From JAIYCX01 sp964353175 (GTDB lineage: Bacteria > Bdellovibrionota_C > UBA2361 > SZUA-149 > DAOLCO01), in assembly GCA_964353175.1 (NCBI GenBank), contig CAYGUX010000011.1:12832-76831 (forward strand): a stretch of DNA of 64,000 nucleotides, given 5' to 3'. This document shows positions 36,654 through 45,808 of this stretch, piece after piece. The notes beneath the pieces are model-generated. The model had not been told where the DNA came from. It ran no database searches and saw only the letters and a program-made list of their open reading frames with translations. Positions within the stretch are counted from its first letter, which is position 1. Each line of letters opens with the position of its first letter. The position numbers were made by a program, and so were the translations under genes.

Positions 36654-37124
36654 ATGAAACAATCTAAGCTTTTAATTATTCTTATCGCCATAATTGTTGC
36701 ATCAATATTATATTTTGATGGTCGAGGGACACAATCAGATATAACGGCAGATTTAATGGACCAAGACTTAAAGATTAAAAACATTGTCGTGAAAAAGAAT
36801 TCATTAGAAGAGAATATACCCACTAAACAAGATGTTCCTCCAACAGAAATTCCCGATGATATTAAGCAAGCTATTGCAAAGCCTGAATCAAACGACCCTA
36901 ATGATCTCCCAGCCGATTTAAAAGCCCAACTTGAAGCTCCACCTCAGGAACTTCCAGAAGATCTAAAACGGCAACTTGCCCTTCCGCCACAAGAACTACC
37001 AGAGGACTTGAAAGCTCAACTAAATTCACCGCCACCGGAACTACCTGAAGATATTAAAAAAGCTTTATCTATTCCCCCTAGAATAGTTACCATCGACGAA
37101 GTTAACACCCCGCCGGATCTTTAA
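36654..37124 (+). CDS. Membrane-anchored proline-rich repeat protein
   Basis: 156 aa, not recognised. A single N-terminal membrane helix (LLIILIAIIVASILYF) precedes tandem imperfect 14-residue repeats of the form PPxELPEDLKxQLx: PPTEIPDDIKQAI, LPADLKAQLEA, PPQELPEDLKRQLAL, PPQELPEDLKAQLNS, PPPELPEDIKKALSI. The repeat would make a rigid, periodic extra-cytoplasmic arm. It is followed closely by the PH-domain gene. Confidence 0.75.
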   Translation: MKQSKLLIILIAIIVASILYFDGRGTQSDITADLMDQDLKIKNIVVKKNSLEENIPTKQDVPPTEIPDDIKQAIAKPESNDPNDLPADLKAQLEAPPQELPEDLKRQLALPPQELPEDLKAQLNSPPPELPEDIKKALSIPPRIVTIDEVNTPPDL

Positions 37125-37170
37125 AGGGCTTCGCCAACTAAAGACTATTATTAAACAATCGAAAGAAGAC

Positions 37171-37767
37171 ATGAGACTAATAGACAAATATCCTCTTCAA
37201 AAGAGGAAGATATTGAAAAAAAGTTTTTTTTCTTCAATAAAAGCTCTCTTCTCTAGTTGTCTAATTGTGGTTGTAGTTCTTTTCTTACTATGGATCTCCG
37301 CAGATAGAGAATCTGATAAAGTTATAGCACTAACTACTGAGTATAAATTATTGATTTTAAGCTTGCTTAGCTTGCTAGCAATTTGGATACTATCTTCCCC
37401 ACTATATGAATACCTATACTACTGTTATTATTACTACGACATGGACGATAGAAATGTAATAATTCAAAAAGGAATTGTTGCTAAAAGAGAAATCACTCTC
37501 CCCTTCTCTAAAATAACAGATGTTTATGTAGATCAAGATACAGCTGATGTACTCCTAGGGTTATATGACATTCATATTTCTACCCCAACTGCGGAATCTG
37601 GTAAATTTGCACATATAGATGGTCTCAACAAAAAAGGTGCTGTTGAAATTAAAAAACTCATTTTAGAACGAGTTCATGATTACTCAAATTTAGGAAAAAA
37701 TAATACCAATTCCCAAGCAACTTCTAAGAATGTTACAAATAGTCCTATAGTAAACGAAGATGATTAA
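37171..37767 (+). CDS. PH-domain (bPH2/YdbT-like) membrane protein
   Basis: 198 aa. Two membrane helices (residues 27-43, 60-78), then a bacterial PH-like domain: YYDMDDRNVIIQKGIVAKREITLPFSKITDVYVDQ. Such domains are common but of unknown role. It ends 2 nt before the convergent FliL-like gene. Confidence 0.8.
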   Translation: MRLIDKYPLQKRKILKKSFFSSIKALFSSCLIVVVVLFLLWISADRESDKVIALTTEYKLLILSLLSLLAIWILSSPLYEYLYYCYYYYDMDDRNVIIQKGIVAKREITLPFSKITDVYVDQDTADVLLGLYDIHISTPTAESGKFAHIDGLNKKGAVEIKKLILERVHDYSNLGKNNTNSQATSKNVTNSPIVNEDD

Positions 37768-37768
37768 T

Positions 37769-38224
37769 TTAACGAACCAAAAAAGACTCAAAGTAAACAT
37801 CGGTCACTGTCGCATCACTCTTAGCAAGTTCACTTAACTTCTCTTGTAATTTCTCTCTAAACTCAGACTTTCCTGCCTTTTTAGATAATGCATCCACAGA
37901 AAACTCGCTAGCAATCAATATGACACCGTCCATATACCTTGCGATTAATACATTTTCTGACTCAAGTTTAGTCAACTCAGAGTGCTGAACTCCAACGGTG
38001 ATAAATAAAAGCCCATCTGGCTGCAAATTGATGATTTGAGGAGCAAGCGAAATGACCTGACCACCTAACACATGGTCTGGATCTGTTACATATATAATCC
38101 CAGGGCCTAAATCTTCCTCCAAGGGAGTCTTGCTCCCTTTGTCACAAGAAAGAAGCAGGCAAAGAGGTATTAGCGATAAAGCCAACCTAAGTGAGGGAAT
38201 ATGGAGGCATGATAGTTGCTTCAT
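37769..38224 (-). CDS. FliL-like lipoprotein
   Basis: 151 aa. The C-terminal part follows the FliL pattern: LAPQIINLQPDGLLFITVGVQ, ARYMDGVILIASEFSVDAL, EFREKLQEKLSEL and the final VTDVYFESFLVR (family: VTDVYFTEFVVQ). FliL supports the flagellar stator. Unlike normal FliL, with an uncleaved N-terminal helix, this one has a lipoprotein signal (LCLLLSC). Isolated from the other flagellar genes by about 10 kb. Confidence 0.72.
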   Translation of the reverse strand: MKQLSCLHIPSLRLALSLIPLCLLLSCDKGSKTPLEEDLGPGIIYVTDPDHVLGGQVISLAPQIINLQPDGLLFITVGVQHSELTKLESENVLIARYMDGVILIASEFSVDALSKKAGKSEFREKLQEKLSELAKSDATVTDVYFESFLVR

Positions 38225-38273
38225 AAGGGCATTACTATAACTTTATAACTACTTAATGAAAAGAGGAATTAAT

Positions 38274-38546
38274 ATGAGTCAAGCTTCTATCTATCACCGT
38301 CAAAAAACCGATTGCCTAGGTAGTTATGAAGACCATATCCAAGAGATTATGCGTAGATTAGGCTTAGACTTTAATATCCGAGGCCTAACAATTGAAACTC
38401 CTGAGCAGGCCCTCGAGGCAGTAAACAACATTAAGTCCATGCTAACCATGCTTGAGAAGAAAAAGAAAATTGTTCGTGCAGCATCTCAATATGGCCCTTT
38501 AGACACAAACTCTGATAAGGAAGAGATAAATCTCTCCCTATTCTGA
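38274..38546 (+). CDS. Hypothetical protein, 90 aa
   Basis: Not recognised. Start ATG at 38274 with GAGGA 8 nt upstream (an ATG at 38256 is poorer). Helical, with coiled-coil-like PEQALEAVNNIKSMLTMLEKKKKIV. Its 3' end overlaps the end of the convergent glycosyltransferase gene by 61 nt on the other strand. Confidence 0.65.
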   Translation: MSQASIYHRQKTDCLGSYEDHIQEIMRRLGLDFNIRGLTIETPEQALEAVNNIKSMLTMLEKKKKIVRAASQYGPLDTNSDKEEINLSLF

Positions 38547-39805
38547 GTAAAAACGGCTTTAAGTGAATCTGAATCATTAGATTCAGATTCATCAGAAAAC
38601 GCAAAAACTAAATGGTCAATGAGAGGAACCTTACCATCACTTGCTGTACTCATTGACCTAAGCCATACTTGATAAGACACTTTATCAAGTAGATCAGCCA
38701 TTAATGAGTCTAAAACTATGATAGAGACATCTGTCGTCTGCTCTCCTTGCTCGAACTCAACTTGTTTAGCTCTAAAACTTCCGTCAAGATATTCGAGCAT
38801 ATTAACTAAGTGAGCTTGCATATTTTGATAGTTATACTTACGCACAAATAACCAAAGATATCTGACCACCGAAGCATGCAAACTGATGGTTGGTAGATTA
38901 AGATAAGGAGCACTACTTAAAATAGCTTCATTTATAAGTACCCCCATACTCTTTGCGATGGGCTTGGCAGAATGTTTCTCCAATATTAACCTGCGTCCAG
39001 CTTCAGATACTTTGATTCTCTCAGCATCATTTTCTAAATAATACTTTATCTTACGTACTGCATCCTCAATATCTCCATCCTCAAATGTAGAAAGATTCTC
39101 ACCATCTTCAAAAAGATCAAAAAGGCCATTTCCTAGTTTAGGGGTAATCATTAATGCTCCTGACATCATGCCCTCAAAAACTCTAAAATTAACATCCCCT
39201 CGCACAGCTTCATTAATCACAATTTTAGCTCGCGAATAGGGATCGGTATAATCACCCATATCAAAATCTAAATTAACATGTGCCGCCACCCCTTGTAGAA
39301 ATTTCAATCTACCTGGATGAAGTCCCTCATCCATAGTTCCTCTAAAACAAACATCAATTGATTTTTCCTTTTGTGGCTCAACCATTCTGGTTGCCCATAA
39401 AGGGAACCAACGAACCCTCTCCCCTAAGGAATGTTTTAACTCCTCTACAAAATCTTTCTGCGCAACTAAAGTCAAATCGAATAACTTAGCAAACTCCTTA
39501 TGCCACTCTAGGTGATGGTGTGTGTCAACCGAGTAAAATATTTTTGTGAAATGTAAGTTTTCAAAATCGATAAAACAAGGCAGACTACTGTCGTCGTAGT
39601 AAATAAAACAATCCGGAGTGAATCCTGGTGGAAGAAGTTCTAAAAAGTCGGAGACTGAGCATCTCCATGGGAACCGAATATCGACTGCCTGCTGCTCCCT
39701 CCAACCAGCGGTAACAACGGTATGTCCAAGCTCGCTTAATTCAGAGGCCAACCATTGGTGATTTAAGAGAACGATATTCCTAAATGGTAAATCCAGCTTA
39801 TCCAA
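38486..39805 (-). CDS. CgeB-like glycosyltransferase
   Basis: 439 aa. GT-B-type fold: N-terminal part with DCFIYYDDSSLPCFIDFENL, middle VDVCFRGTMDEGLHPGRLKFL, then the donor-binding end FRVFEGMMSGALMITPKLGNGLFDLFEDGENL and an LE..A..GR.L..E..S-type helix. About 130 residues of unassigned C-terminus follow. Last gene of the five-gene glycosylation cluster; 2 nt from the preceding gene. Confidence 0.8.
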   Translation of the reverse strand: MDKLDLPFRNIVLLNHQWLASELSELGHTVVTAGWREQQAVDIRFPWRCSVSDFLELLPPGFTPDCFIYYDDSSLPCFIDFENLHFTKIFYSVDTHHHLEWHKEFAKLFDLTLVAQKDFVEELKHSLGERVRWFPLWATRMVEPQKEKSIDVCFRGTMDEGLHPGRLKFLQGVAAHVNLDFDMGDYTDPYSRAKIVINEAVRGDVNFRVFEGMMSGALMITPKLGNGLFDLFEDGENLSTFEDGDIEDAVRKIKYYLENDAERIKVSEAGRRLILEKHSAKPIAKSMGVLINEAILSSAPYLNLPTISLHASVVRYLWLFVRKYNYQNMQAHLVNMLEYLDGSFRAKQVEFEQGEQTTDVSIIVLDSLMADLLDKVSYQVWLRSMSTASDGKVPLIDHLVFAFSDESESNDSDSLKAVFTQNRERFISSLSEFVSKGPY

Positions 39806-39806
39806 A

Positions 39807-42800
39807 CTATAAGCTAGCTCCTTTAAACACCTTACCTGCTTCTATCTCACTCAATAACTCATTTGCATGCCCATTTTCTGGCTCAAATATCAAAATATTC
39901 CGCAGTTCTTTAACTGCTTCATCAGTTCTACCTTGGGCATACAAACAACCTGCCAAGGAGTATAACATATAAAGATCGACTGGTTTAAGCTCTAAGTAGT
40001 CCTTTAATACCGACTCCACTTCGTCTAATCTATCAAGTTTATACCCTACTCGGATAACACCTGTAATAGATTGAATATTTTCAGGGTTGCGTTTAGAAGC
40101 TTCAATAAAATAATTCCACGCATCTTCCATATCGCCTCCAGCCTCTGCACACATCCCCAATCCACAAAGTGGCATATCCGCAGTTCCATCCTCTTCTAAG
40201 GCCTTAATAAATAAGGCTTCAGCTTCTTTCCACTCATCTCTACTAGCTCGAATTGCACCTATTCCACAATAAACTTTGTCTAACTTTCTACCCTGAGTTT
40301 CAACTTCCCTAAATAGAGCAATTGCTTCATCGTGTCTCCCAACACAACCAAGAGCCTCAGCCTTAAGTATCAATAACTCAATAAAGTTCTCTCCCTTATG
40401 TCCTGAATACGATTCAACCTCTTCAATTAATTCATTAAACTTACGGTTATGCTTAAGTTTTTCCAACTTACTTTTAATTGCACGAAATTCTACATCCGCA
40501 AGTAGATAATTCGTCTCCACCTGAACCTCTACCTTACTACGATGCATATGTTTTGAAAGTTCCTCTGTTTTATTAACGATCAATCCTTTCAATTCGATAG
40601 CATCCGGATGAGTTTCATCAAGACTTAGTATTCTCTCTACTACCCCACCAGATAAAGCATATTTCTCTTGTTTAAAATAACAACCAGCTAAACAATACTG
40701 AATATTCAAATTCTCCGGATCATTCTTAAGATATTCTCTAAGAACAGATTCCAACTCTTCAAGTCGATTAAGTGCATAACTAGAGTTTACGAGATAAAGA
40801 ACGGCAGCTTGATTAGAAGAGTCCAAGTTAGCTGCATTCTTATAGATCTCATATGCTTCTTCCGTATTGCCCATTGACCACTCTACTGCACCTATTCCTA
40901 AGAGTGCCTTAATGTCCATTTGGTCAAATGATAAAGCCTTCCTAAATGATTCTTTAGCTTTTTCTAGTTCATTTAATTGAAGATATGAGACACCTAAAGA
41001 ACGATGTACTCTACTACTATTCGGATTTCCATTAGCCAAAGCGATATAATCATTGAGGGCTTCTTGATAAAATCCCTTTACCATCTTGGCATCTATGATC
41101 TGAAGCTGATCATTTACATCTGCACTAGCAGATTCAACAACAGGAGCCATATCATTCGCATTTGTAACTTGCTCTGCAATTGGAGTACTTGGAACTGGCA
41201 AACTAGCTACCATTGAAGTAAGTTCACTACTTGTAAGAATTTGTGGTACCTTAATACCTTCAATTGGTCTCAATTCCACAAGTGGTTCTACTTGCATCTT
41301 AGGTGGCATCTGGCTTGAAGCTTGACTATCGAGAACTTGAGTTACTTGAATTTCTTCTTTATTTAAAATTCTATCATAAACTTCCCTATGTGCATCAAGG
41401 CTTCTTTCCCATGTAAAAGTCGATACTTTAGCTTTTAGTCTATCATTCTTTGGAGCATGGTAAGCTAAATTAACCGCATCTCTAATACTTTCGAATTCAT
41501 TTGGGTTACAATAGAAACCGAATTCACCTAAATAGTCCTCTATCGTACCATTAGTAGCAGTAACTACATTTGTCCCATACCTTCCAGCTTCTAAGGATAC
41601 CAATCCTGGCAATTCATACCAACTTGGCAAGGCATGTACTTTGGCAGCTTGATAAGCACTGGCTAGTTCGTCTGGTGATAATCTCTCTAAAAAGATAGTC
41701 TGGCCTTTTCTCTTAAAATTGCGGCAAAGTTCAGCATACTCTGGTTGATAAGTGAAATTATTCGCGACAAAAACAATCGTGTGATCAGTATCTTCCAATG
41801 CCTTTAGTAGCATTAATTGATTCTTTCTAGTTTCTAATCTACCAACACATAAAATAAAATCCTTAATGCCAAACTTGTCTATGAAAGCCTGCCCATTATC
41901 GAATTTATCATTAACTTCACAACCCAAAGGTATTGAAAGGACTTTCTTAGCTTTTGGATAGTCCCGATTTATCGCATCTGTTTCTACTTGACCTGTGGTT
42001 AGAACAACTTCTGCATGAGATGCAGTATAAGTATTATCCCAATATGCTGATGCTGGAACCTTATTCATTTCAATTTCCAGCTTCTCCCACACACCATCTG
42101 GCTGCCCAACTCTAATATAGTGCTCAAAACACTGATAAGCCGCCATCATCTGATTAAAAAACTTAGGCCAATCCTCATACAAAGAGGTTACTAAATAAGG
42201 TACCTTTGCACTAACACACTGCTTAGCGTAACCTTCAGTATTATCTTTAAGCGCGAAATTAAATAAATGAACTAGATCGAAATTCTCTACACGTTCCTCG
42301 TCGTTAATATCGACGACAACATCAAAGCCTCTATCTCTAAGACCATCCACTAGTCGATTTAAGAGAACTGTATCCCCTCCTGATTGAGCAAATACATTTG
42401 ATCTCATTTTAAATAAGACTCTAGGCAAACTTTGAGATAAAACAATTAAAGGATTGCCTTGAGTACTTACCTCTCCTACCTTTTCCATAGATTCAAGCAT
42501 GGGACTCGGGGGCGAGCTTAATTTACTTCTCGTATCTATCTGTTCCGCCCAAGCATACGCCTTACTTAGAGAAATTCCTTTGATCTTCTCGCTATTCCCC
42601 TCTACGGCAACGACTGCTCCTTGATATTCAGATAGTGGGCTTCTTTGACTTTCCAATACTATAGGCAATTTATAGGACATAGCCATCCCCATCAGTGCCC
42701 GCCTTTCCGACATCGCATCTAGATCGCCACCTGGAATTAGACAATATTTTGCACTAAGAAAGTATTCTTTAAATTCTGCATACTCTTTAGTCGTATTTTC

Positions 42801-43502
42801 GATAGACACACGAGCACCCAAACCTCTATTTGCAATAGTTTGCTCAAAGGTATTATCAAAATCTCCTTGCTTCAAATTTTTACTTAAAGATGGTACTCTA
42901 GCGAGTTTAAAACTATGAACTAAACTCTCATAAAGACTAGACACTATTACTTGCCTAAACTCCTGGCCCAGGGCAACATCAAACACCAAACAAGAATCTC
43001 CACCGACGCTCAGTTCCTTTTCACCCATCTGAATTAATGGATATGGCAACAACTCTATTTGAGCTGAAGGAATTCCTTCCATCATCAATGCATTTGCATC
43101 TCTTTGATCAAATACTTGAATAAGATCTGCTACTGCAAATAAATCATTTATCTCACCGATAACCAAAGGATCTAGAACAACCACCGATATCTCTAGGCCT
43201 GCGGTTTTAAGTTTGACTAAATTATCGATAAACAAGACGGAAACTGAAAAAGGATATATGCATGGAACGACTACTCGCTGAAACTTCTCCATTTCTGCAA
43301 GATTTTTAAATCCACCTACACGATTCCAAGAACTCGCCTTACTTTGACATGAATCTGATTTACAAGAACTAGTTGAACATTCTTCTAACAAAGAATACCC
43401 CTGCCCTCCATCACTTGATAGGCAATTAAAATAATAATCCATTACCCAGCTTGATGCTTGGGGATAAAGAATTCCTGTGTTTGTAATATTTGTCACTGCC
43501 AT
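39807..43502 (-). CDS. Giant TPR-fused GT4 glycosyltransferase
   Basis: 1231 aa. An N-terminal region of about 370 residues of unclear fold is followed by a GT4 module (SNVFAQSGGDTVLLNRLVDGL, ILCVGRLETRKNQLML, FLERLSPDELASAYQAAKVHALPSWYELPGLVSLEAGRYG, with the EX7E donor motif), a Pro/Ser linker, and about ten TPR units (for example RVHRSLGVSYLQLNELEKA, KALLGIGAVEWSMGNTEEA). TPR-GT fusions often act on protein substrates; next to fliS/fliD the likely substrate is flagellin. Membrane segments are absent, so cytoplasmic. Confidence 0.85.
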   Translation of the reverse strand: MAVTNITNTGILYPQASSWVMDYYFNCLSSDGGQGYSLLEECSTSSCKSDSCQSKASSWNRVGGFKNLAEMEKFQRVVVPCIYPFSVSVLFIDNLVKLKTAGLEISVVVLDPLVIGEINDLFAVADLIQVFDQRDANALMMEGIPSAQIELLPYPLIQMGEKELSVGGDSCLVFDVALGQEFRQVIVSSLYESLVHSFKLARVPSLSKNLKQGDFDNTFEQTIANRGLGARVSIENTTKEYAEFKEYFLSAKYCLIPGGDLDAMSERRALMGMAMSYKLPIVLESQRSPLSEYQGAVVAVEGNSEKIKGISLSKAYAWAEQIDTRSKLSSPPSPMLESMEKVGEVSTQGNPLIVLSQSLPRVLFKMRSNVFAQSGGDTVLLNRLVDGLRDRGFDVVVDINDEERVENFDLVHLFNFALKDNTEGYAKQCVSAKVPYLVTSLYEDWPKFFNQMMAAYQCFEHYIRVGQPDGVWEKLEIEMNKVPASAYWDNTYTASHAEVVLTTGQVETDAINRDYPKAKKVLSIPLGCEVNDKFDNGQAFIDKFGIKDFILCVGRLETRKNQLMLLKALEDTDHTIVFVANNFTYQPEYAELCRNFKRKGQTIFLERLSPDELASAYQAAKVHALPSWYELPGLVSLEAGRYGTNVVTATNGTIEDYLGEFGFYCNPNEFESIRDAVNLAYHAPKNDRLKAKVSTFTWERSLDAHREVYDRILNKEEIQVTQVLDSQASSQMPPKMQVEPLVELRPIEGIKVPQILTSSELTSMVASLPVPSTPIAEQVTNANDMAPVVESASADVNDQLQIIDAKMVKGFYQEALNDYIALANGNPNSSRVHRSLGVSYLQLNELEKAKESFRKALSFDQMDIKALLGIGAVEWSMGNTEEAYEIYKNAANLDSSNQAAVLYLVNSSYALNRLEELESVLREYLKNDPENLNIQYCLAGCYFKQEKYALSGGVVERILSLDETHPDAIELKGLIVNKTEELSKHMHRSKVEVQVETNYLLADVEFRAIKSKLEKLKHNRKFNELIEEVESYSGHKGENFIELLILKAEALGCVGRHDEAIALFREVETQGRKLDKVYCGIGAIRASRDEWKEAEALFIKALEEDGTADMPLCGLGMCAEAGGDMEDAWNYFIEASKRNPENIQSITGVIRVGYKLDRLDEVESVLKDYLELKPVDLYMLYSLAGCLYAQGRTDEAVKELRNILIFEPENGHANELLSEIEAGKVFKGASL

Positions 43503-43522
43503 AATAACTTCCGTATTAATTA

Positions 43523-44119
43523 TTATAAGACCTTACTCTCAGCCCTAAGACCAATTTCTTTAACTGTTTCTAATAGTGAAACAACCTTTTTATCGATTGT
43601 TTCCCCTAGTGCCCACCATGATTGAAATAGTTGTTGTTGTTGCATCTGACCACAAGCATATTTTAAATCTCTAACAACCCCCGAGAATTCAGTAATCTCA
43701 AGGGTAAACGTGTCTGGCTCCATTGATAGGATTGAGTACATCCAACTCATCAAAGCATTAAGGTCTTCTAGTACATTAGAAAATTCTTGATTAGCTTCCA
43801 TCGCTCTATTAGCCTTGAATAGTCCTGAAATATTACCAAGGTCACCCATAATAGCTTCTACAAGATCTTTAACAGTGTTTAAGCGGGTCTGAATAAAATC
43901 AGCCTTACTTCCTGTTTTAATATCAACGGTACTATCTTTTAATGAACTAAGTGATCTTTTCCAATCGGAATCTAAGAGTGGCTCATCATCCTTAGTTAAA
44001 GAAACAATAATAGTAGCCTGGTCTATTGTTGACTTTACATACTCAACAAGTTCACCTACAGTAGAAAGGTTTGCAACCTCTGCTGGCAATGAATTATTAT
44101 CCAAAAATACTTGTACCAT
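43523..44119 (-). CDS. Small protein of the flagellar glycosylation cluster (possible beta-grasp N-domain)
   Basis: 198 aa, not recognised. Residues 1-70 alternate strands and one helix (VQVFLDNN, LSTVGELVEYVKSTI, TIIVSLTKDDEPLL, TVDIKTG), resembling a beta-grasp/ubiquitin-like module; the rest is helical (LNTVKDLVEAIMGDL, EFSNVLEDLNALMSWM). I recall comparable unnamed proteins in flagellar loci of deltaproteobacteria. The gene overlaps its neighbour by 23 nt and has a good site (AGAGGAAG). Confidence 0.7.
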   Translation of the reverse strand: MVQVFLDNNSLPAEVANLSTVGELVEYVKSTIDQATIIVSLTKDDEPLLDSDWKRSLSSLKDSTVDIKTGSKADFIQTRLNTVKDLVEAIMGDLGNISGLFKANRAMEANQEFSNVLEDLNALMSWMYSILSMEPDTFTLEITEFSGVVRDLKYACGQMQQQQLFQSWWALGETIDKKVVSLLETVKEIGLRAESKVL

Positions 44120-45806
44120 CTTCCTCTCTCCCTATAGTTCTTTCTTTTTTAACTTTTCCATAATGAATATTAAAATAAGTTTGGAATTTCCTTACTCTTC
44201 TATCTAAATCACCATAAAATTTTTGAGTCTTTGTGCTTAATTCTATTAAATCAACTCCTCTCATATTTTCTTTCTCCATAATAAAGATGCGCACAAGGGC
44301 TCCAAGGATTGGAAAAGTAAGAGAATGTTTTTCAAGAGCCTCATCCACTTCGGTAATGGCCAATTCCACTGCCTCCAACTCACCTGGAGCACCTCCGCCT
44401 ATTTGCGCTAAATTCTTCAGTCTTTCTAGAGTCTTAATGCCATTTTGAGACAATAACAATACAGGCTCACAGATTTCCGATAAATAGCTAGTAGATGCCT
44501 GCTCCATCCCCATAACTGGAGCAATATTCATTAGTTCTTCCTTCCAAATTTGTCTGTAAGATGCTCTACACGCATCTAAGAATCCCTCGGGATTACCCTT
44601 TTCACTAGCTTCCCCATTAATTGGTATAAACTTCAAAAAACCATCTTGATCAAAATCTGTTCTAAAAATCCTAACCTCCGTTGTTGGGGCTATTTCTTTA
44701 GAAACCGTCAATGATGCATTATCTTCAATCGCGACTCTAAGTCTAAGTTTCGCTAGGTGGGCCATCAATTCAGGAGAAACTAAATCATGACAATCAGGTC
44801 TAAGACATGGATAGTTTGGGTTACATGGATTACATGAGATTTGAGGTTGAACTACTATATTCCCTGGTCCATAGGGGCCAGTCTCATAACAAAGTGCTGA
44901 TGCGAGAAAAACTGCGACAACGGGTGTACCTACTGCCACTGATAAATGCATCGGTCCTGTATCGCCTGTAATCAATAAATCTGCCTCTGTAAGAAAAGCA
45001 CCAAGTTCATCTATCGACGTCTTTCCAGCTAAGTTAACAGCTCTCTTACTTGGATATTCAGCTTGTACAGATTCTATTATTCCTGATTCAGCTGGAGCAC
45101 CAGTATATATAATTCTTGCATTTAGATCTTCAATTAAATAGCGAGTGAGTAAAGCAAACTTCCTAGGTGCCCATTGTCTTTTTACTTGACTGGCCCCTAC
45201 CTGGATTGCAATTAAAGGACCTTCGCTATCTTCAAAAGTTTCTTCGAGAAATTGCGTGGCCTTTGTCTTGCTCTTATTCTCAGGCTCATAACAAAGCTTA
45301 CGTGGATGCTCTGTAACACCTGCTGCACATCTAAAAATATCTACTAAATTTAGTTCATTATATTCTCTGTTGGAATGATATACGAAAGCAGAAAAAAGCA
45401 TTGCCCAGGGATCTGCCATTATCCGATAGCCTTCATCATCAGATAACCATCCTGTATTTTTCTTAATATTCAACATCTTTATTAAGAGAGCAGTGTAGGC
45501 GGAATTTGACATATTTAAGCACATGTCAAATGAATATGCTTTTAAATCATCTACCAAGTTACAGACATATTCATAAGTAAGAATAAGGCCTTCGCCACCC
45601 TCAGAGATACCTCTCGCGATAAAGTTCATATCCATAACATAGATATCATCGACGCCAGGAATACCTTTGCAGATAGATGCAAATTGTTTATCCACAACAA
45701 TTGTAATCTCGGCGTTAGGATACTGATTTTTGAGGCCGATAATTGTAGGAGATGACTGTAAGAGATCTCCCATTCTAGTTAGAGCTATAATTAAAATTCT
45801 ATTCAC
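44097..45806 (-). CDS. GT9 (heptosyltransferase-like) protein with helical extension
   Basis: 569 aa. The first 360 residues are GT9: ILIIALTRMGDLLQSSPTI, PLIAIQVGASQVKRQWAPRKF, LLITGDTGPMHLSVAVGTPVVAVFL, and a cysteine-rich CNPCNPNYPCLRPDC loop. The remaining 200 residues are helical and unassigned. Such GT9 paralogues occur in flagellin-glycosylation loci as well as in LPS synthesis; the gene context favours the first. Confidence 0.85.
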   Translation of the reverse strand: MNRILIIALTRMGDLLQSSPTIIGLKNQYPNAEITIVVDKQFASICKGIPGVDDIYVMDMNFIARGISEGGEGLILTYEYVCNLVDDLKAYSFDMCLNMSNSAYTALLIKMLNIKKNTGWLSDDEGYRIMADPWAMLFSAFVYHSNREYNELNLVDIFRCAAGVTEHPRKLCYEPENKSKTKATQFLEETFEDSEGPLIAIQVGASQVKRQWAPRKFALLTRYLIEDLNARIIYTGAPAESGIIESVQAEYPSKRAVNLAGKTSIDELGAFLTEADLLITGDTGPMHLSVAVGTPVVAVFLASALCYETGPYGPGNIVVQPQISCNPCNPNYPCLRPDCHDLVSPELMAHLAKLRLRVAIEDNASLTVSKEIAPTTEVRIFRTDFDQDGFLKFIPINGEASEKGNPEGFLDACRASYRQIWKEELMNIAPVMGMEQASTSYLSEICEPVLLLSQNGIKTLERLKNLAQIGGGAPGELEAVELAITEVDEALEKHSLTFPILGALVRIFIMEKENMRGVDLIELSTKTQKFYGDLDRRVRKFQTYFNIHYGKVKKERTIGREEDGTSIFG

Positions 45807-45808
45807 AA

